This document shows positions 1 through 9,900 of a DNA stretch of 64,000 nt, piece by piece (the stretch's first letter is position 1; the number at the start of each line of letters is the position of its first letter). The notes beneath the pieces are model-generated. The model searched no databases. It saw nothing but the letters and a program-made list of their open reading frames with translations, and was not told where the DNA came from. The DNA is taken from contig CAUZFZ010000026.1 in the NCBI GenBank assembly GCA_963579025.1, forward strand, positions 1 through 64,000, in the 5' to 3' direction. This DNA is from CAUZFZ01 sp963579025. Lineage in GTDB: Bacteria; Planctomycetota; Planctomycetia; Planctomycetales; Planctomycetaceae. Made by a program: the position numbers and the translations under genes.

Positions 1-1060
1 CGGTTAGCGACGGCATGGCTTCCTTCAACATGCTGTCCAGCGCCGGCCACACGCGATCCGGAGTCAACTCGCTCATGCATTTGAGATGCGGACACGTCCG
101 GAGGTAGCTGGCGGCACAATCGACGCTGGTCGCCACTGCACGATGCGAATTTCCGTGCGGTGCGGCTCGTAGCGTGCTGGTACATGTAAACACGCTGACA
201 ACAGGAGTCCCGACCGCCGCGGCCAGGTGCATCGGACCGCTGTCGCAGGATAGAAAAGCATCAGCGACGGCACTCAATGACGCGAGTTCACGTAGCGTCG
301 TGCGGCCAGCGAGATTGACGACGCGGTTGCCCAGAGACGACTCGATCCTGTCACACTCCGGTGCTGTTTCAGGACCGCCCAATAATACGACGCTCGCGTT
401 ATGCGTCTGCACCGCTCGGCTGCACAATTCCGCGAAATGCTCCGCTGGCCAGCGTTTCGTCTGCCACTTTGCTCCAGGATGGACGGCGAGAATCGGTCGC
501 GGCAGGTGACGAAGCTGGTCGGTCGCCCAATGCCTCTGTTCAGCGGTCAGGCCCAACTCTGCCGGCGCGACGCCGGAATCAATCCCCAACGCCTGAGCGA
601 CCAGCCAGTATCTCGACATAGCCGGCATTTGCAGTGTCGGAACTTCAATCGAGTCCGTATACGCGTACCGAGCACCTTCGCGCGCAATCGAATATCCAAC
701 TCGTCTGGACGCGCGACTCGCAACAGCCATCCCACCGCTGCGAAGTAACCCCTGCATGTCGATGGCAAGGTCGTATGGCGTGCGTCTGAGGCGTAGCCAA
801 AGCCCGGCGAGTGTCAACGCGTACCGTGTTCCGCGAGTCCCGTCATCGTACGTGACGATTTCGTTTAAGTGCGGATGGCCGACCAGCAGATCAGCGAGAG
901 ATTCCTTGATAACCCACGAGATGTGGGCTTCCGGCCAGCGTTCGCGTAACGCGGTCAGGAGTGGCAGCGTCTGTACAACGTCCCCGAGCGCACTGGGCTT
1001 AATGAGCAACACACGCCGTGGATTCAGTTGTTCAAGCGGCGACTTTCGAAACCCCAGCAT
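1..1060 (-). CDS. Glycosyltransferase family 9 (heptosyltransferase-like), partial
   Basis: Reading back from an ATG at 1060, one frame stays open to the window edge for 353 codons, so the C-terminus is missing. The N-terminus (VLLIKPSALGDVVQTLPLL) is the classic GT9 start, with the GDV loop and alternating hydrophobic strands. The C-terminal half carries the nucleotide-sugar site: VHPGAKWQTKRWP, then LLGGPE, then a CDSGPMHLAAAVGTP motif, the strongest GT9 signature. The family moves ADP-heptose or a similar sugar onto lipopolysaccharide core or other surface glycans at the inner face of the membrane. The true acceptor cannot be deduced. A run of seven G lies just upstream of the ATG as a possible ribosome site. 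It is divergent from the DegT aminotransferase gene, itself typical of surface-sugar synthesis. Confidence 0.9.
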   Translation of the reverse strand, partial: MLGFRKSPLEQLNPRRVLLIKPSALGDVVQTLPLLTALRERWPEAHISWVIKESLADLLVGHPHLNEIVTYDDGTRGTRYALTLAGLWLRLRRTPYDLAIDMQGLLRSGGMAVASRASRRVGYSIAREGARYAYTDSIEVPTLQMPAMSRYWLVAQALGIDSGVAPAELGLTAEQRHWATDQLRHLPRPILAVHPGAKWQTKRWPAEHFAELCSRAVQTHNASVVLLGGPETAPECDRIESSLGNRVVNLAGRTTLRELASLSAVADAFLSCDSGPMHLAAAVGTPVVSVFTCTSTLRAAPHGNSHRAVATSVDCAASYLRTCPHLKCMSELTPDRVWPALDSMLKEAMPSLT

Positions 1061-1370
1061 AACCCCCCCCGGGATTCGGTTCCATTTGCGGCGGCGGGCT
1101 TATAGGGCAATCCTTTCAGTCGCGGCAATATGTGATTGGCAACGCCACGAGCCGCAATTCTGAGTTCTGACCGATCGGGCCGACTGCCAGGCTTGCAGTG
1201 CGGGAGATGACGGCATTTCTGCTGATCCGGGCTCACATTTCTAACTGACTGCGGAAGATGAAAGGGAAATGCCGATGTTAGGGAATGCGCCACGCAAACT
1301 TTGCAAAAAGTTGCAGGGGGGATCACTGAAACGTGTGACTGTGACACAGGTTAAGTCAAATTCAATCGTA

Positions 1371-1400
1371 TTGACACACTTTCACGAGTGCCCGTAAATT
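1371..1400 (+). promoter_or_regulatory. Candidate sigma70-type promoter for the DegT gene
   Basis: A perfect TTGACA at 1371-1376 is followed after 18 bases by TAAATT at 1395-1400, about 45-55 bases upstream of the aminotransferase start. The surrounding 1061-1440 stretch holds no convincing gene. Inference from hexamer match and spacing only. Confidence 0.45.
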
Positions 1401-1454
1401 ATCCAGGCTTGATTCTGATCAGGCTCTTGCCTCTGTGAGCGAATGGAGTCGCTG

Positions 1455-2669
1455 ATGACCGAGGTTCTTACCTCAGAAGCCAATTCTGCCGAACCTGTCC
1501 CATTCATTGACCTGAAGGCCCAGTACCAGACGATCCGGGATGAGATCGATCAGGCCGTGCATCGTGTCTTCGAATCTCAAGGTTTCATCCTTGGTGACGA
1601 AGTTTCAGGTTTTGAGACCGAAACCGCTCGATACTGCGACTCACTCGCAGCAGTTGGATGCGCCTCGGGATCGGACGCCTTGTTACTTGCGCTGCTCGGA
1701 CTCGATCTTGGTCCCGGCGACGAGGTGATCACGTCCCCGTTCACATTCTTTGCAACCGCCGGGGCGATTTGCCGTGCGGGGGCAACTCCGATATTCGCCG
1801 ACATCCTGCCCGACACTTTCAACATCGATCCGCAGGCGATTGAGAACGCGGTGACGCCAAAGACCCGCGCGCTTATGCCGGTGCATCTATTCGGTCAGTG
1901 TGCCGACATGGATCCCATCTGGCGAACAGCGACTCAGCACGGCGTGACCATCATCGAAGACGCCTGTCAGGCGATAGGCGCGACGTATCATGGGCGAATG
2001 GCCGGTGTGCTCGGACGCGTCGGCTGTTTCAGTTGCTTCCCGACCAAGAATCTTGGGGCCGCCGGCGATGCCGGTTTCATCACGACAGATGATCGCGAGC
2101 TGGCGTCGCGCATGGCCCGACTTCGCGTGCATGGCGATTCGGGCGGGTACTCGCATCACGAGGTCGGATTCAACAGTCGGCTCGATTCCCTGCAGGCGGC
2201 TGTGTTACGCGTCAAACTGGCTTTCCTGGACGAGTGGTCCGATGCACGCCGCGAGAATGCGGCACATTATCGGGGGCTGTTCTCTCAGTACGAGCTGGAA
2301 GACGTCATCACGCTTCCCCAGGAAGTGCCCGAGTTGCGGCACATCTACAATCAGTTCTCGGTCCGGGTGCACGACAATCGACGGGACGAAGTGCTGCAGT
2401 CGCTGCGAGCCGATCAGATTGGCTGCACGATCTACTACCCGCAGCCCCTGCATCTGCAGGCATGCTTCGCCGGGCTGGGCGGTCAGGCCGGCCAGTTTCC
2501 GGAATCCGAAAAGGCCGCCGCCGAGGTCCTGGCGCTTCCGATTTACGCCGAGCTGCCATTGTCGCATCAGGAGCGAGTCGTCCACGGAATCGCTGTCGCC
2601 CTGGGACGCGAGAAGGCAACTGGTCCAGTCACGTACTCATTCGATATGCCCGACAGCCGGGCCGCGTGA
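1455..2669 (+). CDS. DegT/DnrJ/EryC1/StrS family PLP-dependent aminotransferase
   Basis: This enzyme transfers an amino group to a keto-sugar nucleotide during synthesis of amino sugars for surface polysaccharides. The fold is recognisable throughout: VPFIDLKAQYQTI at the start, GCASGSDALLLAL (cofactor phosphate binding), GDEVITSPFTFFATA, and EDACQAIGA. The PLP-binding lysine lies in FPTKNLGAAGDAG, with its AAG codon at 2046-2048. The C-terminal HIYNQFSVRV and IYYPQPLHLQ segments are also typical of the WbpE/WecE/ArnB group. Length (about 404 residues) fits the family. An ATG at 1443 is in frame, but the ATG at 1455 has a GGAG six bases upstream and is preferred. The exact sugar substrate is not deducible. 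The neighbouring divergent GT9 gene supports a glycan role. Confidence 0.92.
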   Translation: MTEVLTSEANSAEPVPFIDLKAQYQTIRDEIDQAVHRVFESQGFILGDEVSGFETETARYCDSLAAVGCASGSDALLLALLGLDLGPGDEVITSPFTFFATAGAICRAGATPIFADILPDTFNIDPQAIENAVTPKTRALMPVHLFGQCADMDPIWRTATQHGVTIIEDACQAIGATYHGRMAGVLGRVGCFSCFPTKNLGAAGDAGFITTDDRELASRMARLRVHGDSGGYSHHEVGFNSRLDSLQAAVLRVKLAFLDEWSDARRENAAHYRGLFSQYELEDVITLPQEVPELRHIYNQFSVRVHDNRRDEVLQSLRADQIGCTIYYPQPLHLQACFAGLGGQAGQFPESEKAAAEVLALPIYAELPLSHQERVVHGIAVALGREKATGPVTYSFDMPDSRAA

Positions 2670-2903
2670 ACACGTCGCCGTCCAACGGAGTTTTTCGGTC
2701 GGGTTAGCACCAACACGTCGCCGATGACCCGGTCACCTGATGTGGCAAATTGAGCGCCATGGGGACACCGCCGCAGAGCGGCTGGCCGCGTACAGGACAG
2801 CTTGAGTGAATTGCCGGGATTCCTGCGTTGGACTCTTCCGTTCCTATGAGCTGCGGGCTATCACTGCGCGCCGGGCCGCTGACACCCCAATTGTCCCTTG
2901 AAA

Positions 2904-3030
2904 TCTCGACTCTCTCGACTCTCTCGACTCTCTCGACTCTCTCGACTCTCTCGACTCTCTCGACTCTCTCGACTCTCTCGACTCTCTCGACTCTCTCGAC
3001 TCTCTCGACTCTCTCGACTCTCTCGACTCT
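2904..3030. repeat. 9-bp minisatellite (TCTCTCGAC)n, about 14 copies
   Basis: Thirteen perfect tandem copies of the 9-mer TCTCTCGAC fill 2911-3027, flanked by a 7-base partial copy on the left and TCT on the right. No mismatch is seen in the array. Because the unit is a multiple of three and has no stop in any frame, it creates long artificial open frames on both strands (LSR, STL, VER and RES repeats). It sits 144 bases upstream of the serA start, in the leader region. Confidence 0.97.
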
Positions 3031-3173
3031 CCCGATCGGACCAGGTTTCGGTGATCGGCGGAGATGACGACTCTGTTTCACTCTGGCCCGATGCGGCAGC
3101 GAGGAGGGACGCCAAATTCCTTGCTGCCGCATCGGGCTGGTGCCGGCAACTCTTAAATTCCGCCGATCGCATC

Positions 3174-4832
3174 ATGACCGCTCCAGATCAACGCGTGCTC
3201 ATTACTGACAAGCTGTCCGCTGCCGGACTGCAGATTCTGCAGGACACGCCCGGCATCGAAGTCGTCAATCGCAGTGGCCTGTCGGCCGAGGAAGTTCGCG
3301 AGGCACTGCGGGAAGTTGACGGAATCGTCATTCGCAGTGGTACGCGACTGACTGCGGAGATCCTCGACGGACAGGAACGACTGAAGGTCATCGTGCGAGC
3401 CGGGGTCGGCGTCGACAATGTCGATCTGGATGCGGCGACACGCAACGGCATCGTTGTGATGAATACGCCAGCCGGTAATACGACGAGTACTGCCGAGCAC
3501 GCGTTTGCCATGATGATGTCGCTGTCTCGCAACATTCCGCAGGCGTCGGCTCGTATGCACGACGGCGGCTGGGACAAGAAACTATTCAATGGTTCGCAAC
3601 TTGCCGGGAAAACGCTGGCAGTGATCGGACTCGGCCGAATCGGGATAACACTCGCAAAGCGGGCGCTGGCGTTCGAGATGAAGGTCATCGGCTATGACCC
3701 GTTTCTTTCGGAAGAGCGGGCGCGGGAATTCGGAATCACGCTTTATCGCGAAGTCGACGAGCTGATCGACAAGTGCGACTTCATTACGGTGCATACGCCG
3801 TTGACGGACGAGACACGCGGTCTGATCAACGCGGAACGAATCGAACGCATGCGGCCGGGCGTTCGGATTATCAACTGCGCCCGTGGCGGCATCGTGGACG
3901 AAGCCGACCTTGTTGCTGGTGTGCAATCCGGCAAAGTCGCCGGTGCGGCACTGGATGTGTTTGTCGAGGAACCACTCGCGGCAGACAGCCCGCTCAGGAG
4001 TTGTGAGTCGATCGTGCTGACGCCGCATCTGGGAGCGTCAACCGCGGAAGCACAGGAGGCCGTTGCCATTGAAGCCGCGGACATCATCACCGCGTTTCTT
4101 GTAAACAATGAAGTGCGGCACGCGATCAACATGGCTCCGATTTCCGGTCCGGAACTTGAAGAGTCGAGGGCATACCTGGCACTTGGTTACCGACTGGGCC
4201 TGCTGCAGTCGCAACTGTTGTCGCAGCGTTTCAAGTCCGCCGGACTGCAGGAAGCCGTCATCCGCTACCGTGGCGAGGTAGCTGAGAAAAAGACTCGCCT
4301 GATTACTGCTGCGTATGTCGCCGGCCTGATGAGTTCGGGCCTCGACGAGCCGGCGAACATCATCAACGCCGAGACGATCGCGCGCGAGCGGGGAATCAAG
4401 ATCACCGAATCATCCTCTCGTGAGTCGGGCGACTTCGCGTCACTTGTCAGTACGAAACTCATCACGGACAACGGTGAATTCGATGTCGCCGGGACCATCT
4501 TTGGCAACCAGTATCTGCGACTGGTCAGGATTGACGGCTTCCCGATCGAGGCGTATCTCGACGGGCACCTGCTGATTTACCGCCATCTCGACAAGCCGGG
4601 ACTCATTGGGTTTATCGGCACGGTCTGCGGATCGCACGGCGTCAACATCTCGGACATGGCTCTGGGGCGAGAAAGCAGCGGCGGAGAAGCTGTTGCCGTT
4701 TTGAATCTGGATTCTCAGCCGAGTGCAGCGGTCTGCGAGGAAATCGCCGGGCATGAAAATGTGACAGGTGTCGAACCCGTGCAGTTGCCCGAGCGTGGTG
4801 CCGCGTTGCCATGGCTCGACCGGCGGAAGTGA
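3174..4832 (+). CDS. serA: D-3-phosphoglycerate dehydrogenase (long form, with ACT domain)
   Basis: Oxidises 3-phosphoglycerate to 3-phosphohydroxypyruvate with NAD, the first step of serine synthesis, in the cytoplasm. The 552-residue product has the substrate domain split around a Rossmann domain (VIGLGRIGITLAKRA near 150-164). The catalytic trio follows: Arg in NCARGGIVDE (R237), Glu in DVFVEEPL, and His in TPHLGAST (H285). An intervening ASB-type domain comes next, and a C-terminal ACT domain (YRHLDKPGLIGFIGTV and on) that in this family binds serine as feedback inhibitor. An in-frame start at 2898 would add a leader translated from the 9-bp repeat. Family similarity begins only at MTAPDQRVLIT, so 3174 is chosen. 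No clear Shine-Dalgarno precedes it. Confidence 0.95.
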   Translation: MTAPDQRVLITDKLSAAGLQILQDTPGIEVVNRSGLSAEEVREALREVDGIVIRSGTRLTAEILDGQERLKVIVRAGVGVDNVDLDAATRNGIVVMNTPAGNTTSTAEHAFAMMMSLSRNIPQASARMHDGGWDKKLFNGSQLAGKTLAVIGLGRIGITLAKRALAFEMKVIGYDPFLSEERAREFGITLYREVDELIDKCDFITVHTPLTDETRGLINAERIERMRPGVRIINCARGGIVDEADLVAGVQSGKVAGAALDVFVEEPLAADSPLRSCESIVLTPHLGASTAEAQEAVAIEAADIITAFLVNNEVRHAINMAPISGPELEESRAYLALGYRLGLLQSQLLSQRFKSAGLQEAVIRYRGEVAEKKTRLITAAYVAGLMSSGLDEPANIINAETIARERGIKITESSSRESGDFASLVSTKLITDNGEFDVAGTIFGNQYLRLVRIDGFPIEAYLDGHLLIYRHLDKPGLIGFIGTVCGSHGVNISDMALGRESSGGEAVAVLNLDSQPSAAVCEEIAGHENVTGVEPVQLPERGAALPWLDRRK

Positions 4833-4846
4833 TTCCGATCGATGAC

Positions 4847-6004
4847 TCAACCGATGGCGGCCGACGCTCCTCGGAGCTGGGCTCGTCGAGTGACGTCGTG
4901 GTTGCTGCTTCGATAGGCCGGGTTCTTTAACACGCGAGTGTGCTCGACGGGCCATTCTTCTTCCGTGACGGGAACAGTAGGTTTCCACGTCAACGTGCGT
5001 GCCGTGGAGATTGTGATTGGTCGCCGAATTTCCTCACCGTTGATCGCTGCGATTGCTGGCGCGAGCGGCGCACCAAAGGTTTCCGACCGCACTCGACGCC
5101 CGGGAACGCCCCAATCGGTCAGAGCCTCCTTCAGTGCTTCGACCATTAACGAGGGCCCCCACAGCTGGAAGTCAAAGTTGTTGGATGGCAGCACTTTTTT
5201 GACGTCATGAATCGAGATGTTGCCAGCAAAATCCAAGCAGCAGCTGTTCGGACGGTCCTCCGGATTGCTGTTACTTTCGACAGCGGAATGCCTCAGATTC
5301 CGAAAACGCGTCGCGAGCTGCTGCAGACGTTCTTTGGTGCCGTGGTCGCGTCCGTTTCGGACCCCGTAAATGACCGTGACTACTCGATCGGGGTGCGACA
5401 CGGCGGCTGTTTCCAGCATGCTGATGCACGGCTCGATGCCAACGCCGTCAGCGACCAGCACCACCGGTCGGTGCCGTTGTTCGGTGAGGCACAGCTCGCC
5501 ACGGGGAGCCAGAACATCAACCACCGTTCCGGCAGCAATTCCCTCGTGCAGGCATCCCGAGAGGATGACATCCGGCACACGATCCACCGAGATGCAGTAG
5601 GAATACTCGTTCGGTTCGCTGGTGATCGGGTAGCGGCGTTCGATGCTTTCTTTCTGATCCAGGTCCTGGCCGTACACCCTGATTCGCACGGTGACGTATT
5701 GACCCGGCTTAAAGTCCGGCAGTGGGCGTCCGTCCTGCGGGATCAGGTAAAACGAGTCTGACGAAGGGCCATCTTTGATTTTTCGCTCGACAAGAAAGTT
5801 TCGATAGCCCAGCCAGGCCGGTTGATCGACTTCCTGAGCAGCTCGCACACGAGCGGCTGCCGCGAATTCCTGCCGCAGCAACTCGAGAGCCAGGTCCGTC
5901 TCGATCCGAGCACTTGCTCGCAGACGCAGAAACTGAACGATCCAAAGGGCTGCGGAAACCACAATCATGCTGGCCAGAAGCAAGCCGAGGATGTTCAGAA
6001 CCAC
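4847..6004 (-). CDS. Membrane-anchored FAD/NAD(P)-binding oxidoreductase (ferredoxin-NADP reductase fold)
   Basis: The 385-residue product starts with one hydrophobic segment (about residues 3-26) that should anchor it in the membrane. An FAD domain follows, with the RRYPITSEP flavin motif after PGQYVTVRI, and a nucleotide domain with GVGIEPCISML and VIYGVRN. The layout resembles the reductase half of flavohaemoglobins and of Na-translocating quinone reductase subunit F. The last 60 residues (ITISTARTLTWKP and on) look like the beginning of a plant-type 2Fe-2S domain, but the iron-ligating cysteines are absent. Electrons probably come from NAD(P)H; the acceptor is unknown. The start is a GTG with GAGG about seven bases upstream. 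It converges on serA, leaving only 14 bases between the stops. Confidence 0.75.
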   Translation of the reverse strand: MVLNILGLLLASMIVVSAALWIVQFLRLRASARIETDLALELLRQEFAAAARVRAAQEVDQPAWLGYRNFLVERKIKDGPSSDSFYLIPQDGRPLPDFKPGQYVTVRIRVYGQDLDQKESIERRYPITSEPNEYSYCISVDRVPDVILSGCLHEGIAAGTVVDVLAPRGELCLTEQRHRPVVLVADGVGIEPCISMLETAAVSHPDRVVTVIYGVRNGRDHGTKERLQQLATRFRNLRHSAVESNSNPEDRPNSCCLDFAGNISIHDVKKVLPSNNFDFQLWGPSLMVEALKEALTDWGVPGRRVRSETFGAPLAPAIAAINGEEIRRPITISTARTLTWKPTVPVTEEEWPVEHTRVLKNPAYRSSNHDVTRRAQLRGASAAIG

Positions 6005-6286
6005 TGGGTCACCTCTTCGTAACTGTCCTGAGCCGGCTGTGTGCCCGCCCTCTGTCTGATAAACGCGATTCGTCGCGACTGACTACAGGGCAATTTCAGA
6101 AATCCACGCTACTGCGAGACTCGGAGTCCCTGGCCAGACGGCGCGTCGCATCAGGAAATCAGAAAAATAGTGCAAGCACGCGATGAGCCAGGGCGGACTG
6201 TGGATCGTGAACCTGACTTTGCGATTAGTGCCGGAAGTGGTGTAATCAATGCGTCCCATGCACGTTTCATTTGGTGCGGTCGATTA

Positions 6287-6913
6287 ATGAGCGAAATCCT
6301 CAGTGAGTCAGAAGTTCTCCGTCGCCTGGGTGACGGCGACGAGAACGCCGTAGCTGAACTGTTTTCTCAGCATCGCGAACGGCTGTTGCGAATGGTCGCC
6401 TTTCGACTCGACTCGCGTTTGAAGGGGCGTGTCGATTCCGATGACATTCTGCAGGAGGCCTATCTCGATGCCGTGCAACGGATCGGGTATTTCATCGGCA
6501 ATCCGGTGACGACGATCTTTGTCTGGTTCCGCATGATTGTTCTTCAGACTATGACGAATGTGCATCGGCGGCATCTGGGAACGAAGATGCGCGACGCGAG
6601 TCTGGAAGCTCCGAAACGACATCAGGGTGTGAATGAGTCGACGGTCGCGTCCATCACGGGATTCCTGACGGGTCATCTGACTTCACCGAGCCAGGCGGCG
6701 ATTCGGGAAGAGCAGTCTCAGCAACTGACCGATGCACTTGAGGGACTGGCCGAACTGGACCGGGAGATTCTGGCACTGCGTCACTTCGAAGAACTGACGA
6801 ACGCGGAGTCGGCCGAGATACTGGGCATCGAAGCGAAGACGGCGAGCGTCCGTTACTTTCGGGCCATTCGTCGACTTCGCGGAGTGCTCGAGAGGTTGCC
6901 GGGGTTCGAATAA
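6287..6913 (+). CDS. ECF-family RNA polymerase sigma factor (planctomycete kinase-linked type)
   Basis: A 208-residue sigma factor. Region 2 includes ELFSQHRERLLRMVAFRLD and DSDDILQEAYLDAVQRI. Region 4 is a helix-turn-helix (LDREILALRHFEELTNAES, then LGIEAKTASVRYFRAIRRL). Upstream in-frame codons exist back to 6170, but the sigma similarity starts at MSEILSESEV, so the ATG at 6287 is chosen. Its stop overlaps the start of the next gene (TAATG), so the two should be translationally coupled. No zinc-type anti-sigma gene is nearby. In planctomycetes this sigma group commonly neighbours a Ser/Thr kinase, suggesting phosphorylation-based control (inference). Confidence 0.92.
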   Translation: MSEILSESEVLRRLGDGDENAVAELFSQHRERLLRMVAFRLDSRLKGRVDSDDILQEAYLDAVQRIGYFIGNPVTTIFVWFRMIVLQTMTNVHRRHLGTKMRDASLEAPKRHQGVNESTVASITGFLTGHLTSPSQAAIREEQSQQLTDALEGLAELDREILALRHFEELTNAESAEILGIEAKTASVRYFRAIRRLRGVLERLPGFE

Positions 6914-9900
6914 TGCCGTCACCCGAAGAGTTTCCCGGCTTTGAAGGCTCCCCAGGCATTACCGATGTCGGGGCAGACGGATTGTCCGGTGCGTCCACTG
7001 ACGAGGACGCGCAGGCCGAGCTGCTGGACAGCCTCGCAACAGAATTCCTCGATCGCTACCGCCAGGGTGAACGTCCCTTTGTGGCCGAGTATGCCGAGCG
7101 GTACCCGGAACTGGCCGAAGACATTCGCGACCTGTTTCCAACCATCGGACAGATGGAGGGTCTGAAGGTCGAGCTGGAACGACCAACAGTGGCAGACCCA
7201 GGATCTCTTCCGCCACGCGGGCGTATGCAACTGACTGAGCTGGGCGACTTTCGCATCATTCGCGAAATCGGGCGCGGCGGAATGGGCGTCGTGTACGAAG
7301 CCGAGCAATCGTCACTCGGCCGCCGAGTCGCTCTAAAGGTGCTGCCGCTGCTGTCGATGCTGAATCCCGAATTGATCCGTCGATTTCAGCGTGAGGCGCG
7401 GACCGCCGGTCGGCTGCATCATTCAAATATCGTGCCTGTGTTCGGTGTCGGTGAGTCGCATGGCTTTCACTATTACGTCATGCAGATGATCGACGGAGTG
7501 GGTCTGGACACACTGATCGACGAACGAAGTTCAACGGTCAGCATGCCGGACGCCCGTCGCACACTTGAGGAAAATGAATCGGACGCGGTACGCCGCCCTT
7601 CGCAGGACATGACCGCCGCCGAGTCCCGGTTTGCATCCTCACCGCCGACGGTCGAACGTAGCCAGGATGACACCGGGCCCCTCACGTCGCGTGATTCACT
7701 CGCTGATGTGACAGAGCCATCGAATTCATCCGAATCACCGGACGGCCGACTGATTCCCGTCGAAGGCGTCGTTAGAGCCCCCATCGAGTTGACGCTGTCT
7801 GCGACAATCCAGATCGGCATTCAGACGGCCGATGCGCTGCAGTACGCGCACGACAACGGAATTCTGCACCGTGACATTAAGCCTGGAAACCTGCTTCTGG
7901 ATCAACAAGGATCGCTGTGGGTCGCCGATTTTGGCCTCGCAAAGGCCATCGAGACTGACGACATCACTGCCAGCGGCCACGTTGTTGGCACAGTTCGTTA
8001 CATGGCGCCTGAAGCACTTCAGGGACAGGCCGATCCGCGCGGTGACGTTTACAGCCTGGGAGTCACACTTTACGAGTTGCTCGTTCGCCGCCGAGCCTGG
8101 GGACCCACAGATCGCACGAATCTGATCGAACAGATTCTCAACGCAGGCCTGACGCCGCTGCGGAAACTTGATTCGTCAATCCCCCGCGATCTGGAAACCG
8201 TAGTTCTGAAGGCGACCGCTCGTGAGGTGCAGCATCGGTATCAGACGGCTCGGGAGTTCTCACGCGATCTGCAGAACATCCTCGAAGACCGTCCCATCGC
8301 GGCTCGGCGTGTCAGTCCTGCGGAGAAGTTATGGCGGTGGAGTCGGCGGAATCCCGTCGTGTCGTCGCTCAGCGGTATCTCGGTGGCTCTGTTGTTGCTT
8401 GTCGCGGTGGTTGCTTCCGTCGGCTACGAAGCCGAGCGACAGCAGCGACAGCGAGCAGAAAACACATCTAACGACGCACTCCTGGCGCTCGACGAAATCT
8501 TCGAACAGTTCGCACCGGACCGTCCGACATCTCCGGCGAGTGTGTCGCTTGGCGAACAGGGTGGCGATGTCCAGGTGCCTGCTGTCGTCTCGCCTGAATC
8601 CGCAGCGCTACTCGAGAACCTGTTGAAGTTCTATGACCGCCTGGCCGATGCCGCTGGAGACAATCCGGATCTGACACTTAAGTGTGCGAGCGCTCTACGT
8701 CGGGTGGGCGACATTCATCAGCGGCTCGGCCAGTACGACGAATCGATCGATTCGTATGAGCAGGCGGTCGCGCTGTATCAACAGATCGAGAACAGTGGTG
8801 GTGACAGAGCAACGGAGTTGTTGATCACTCGGGTTGGTGTCATGAATGAGATCGGTCTGGCGCAGCGACTCAATGGCCAGGACGAATCCGCTCGCGCTTC
8901 GCATCGTCAGGCGATTTCCACTCTCGAGGAACTGCCCACCGATATTCGCCAGCAGCCGGATGCCCAGTACGAACTGGCGAGATCGTGCTACCTGCTCGCA
9001 TCGAGACCGCAACCAGGTGACAGCCCGTTGTCTGACCTTGAAGAGATCTTTTCGGACACCTCGTTCGACCGTCCAGGTGGACCACCACCCCGCGATCGAG
9101 ACATACGCGACCGTCCAGGCAGAGATGGCTTTCCTCCACCGCGTCGTCCAAACGGACCGCAGAACGCTCCACGTGTTGATCCGCACGAACTCAACAGTGA
9201 AGACCGCGCTCTGTTTGCGCGGGCAAACAAAATCCTCAGGCAATTGAACACTGATTTCCCCGATGCTCCTCGTTATCGATATCTGCTGGCCGTGTGCCTG
9301 CGCGAATCGAATCCCGCGCGGCGGCCCGGGGAAGATCCAGGAAACGAGATGACTCCCGAGAAGTTGCTCGATTCACTGGTTGACGAATTCCCAAAAGTCC
9401 CCGAGTACCGGCATGCTCTGGCTGTGACATGGTCGCGTGTGAATACCTTTCAACTGGCGTCGCGTTCGCTTGAACCGGTTCTGATGGAAGACTGCCTGAC
9501 GCGGGCTCGTGAGTATGCCCATGCTCTGGTCGCCGATTACCCGACCGTGCCCGCCTACACGAGCACGCTGATTCACATTCACGGCCGGCTGTCGCATGTG
9601 CAGGAACAGGTCGCACGGGATTTCGTGACACCGGCAGAAAGGACCAGCGTCCTGCGCGAGTCGGAACGAAATCTGCGCGAGGCGATCGATTTGCAGCGGT
9701 CGCTGGTGCGTCGCATGCCAGATGCACTGGCGTGGCGGCTATGGCTTGCACGTTTTCAGCAGAGACTGGGGCGATCGCTGCGCGAACAATACCGCGACAA
9801 GGAATCTCGCGACGTCCTGGAGGACGCGATCGAGCAACTGGAAGCCTCTGCCTCCGCAAACGACCTGCCGGACGCAGCGATCGCGCAGCTTGCCACGCTG

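Noticed and set aside
1024..1347. Minus-strand frame of about 107 codons overlapping the GT9 start
   Set aside because: Out of frame with the glycosyltransferase, composition not protein-like, and covers the promoter region of the divergent gene.
2898..3173. N-terminal extension of serA translated from the 9-bp repeat (Leu-Ser-Arg repeats)
   Set aside because: Family similarity starts at 3174; the extension is read from a stop-free microsatellite and has no parallel in known phosphoglycerate dehydrogenases.
2704..3175. Minus-strand frames with Val-Glu-Arg or Arg-Glu-Ser repeats
   Set aside because: Created by the same repeat; no start signal and no similarity outside the array.
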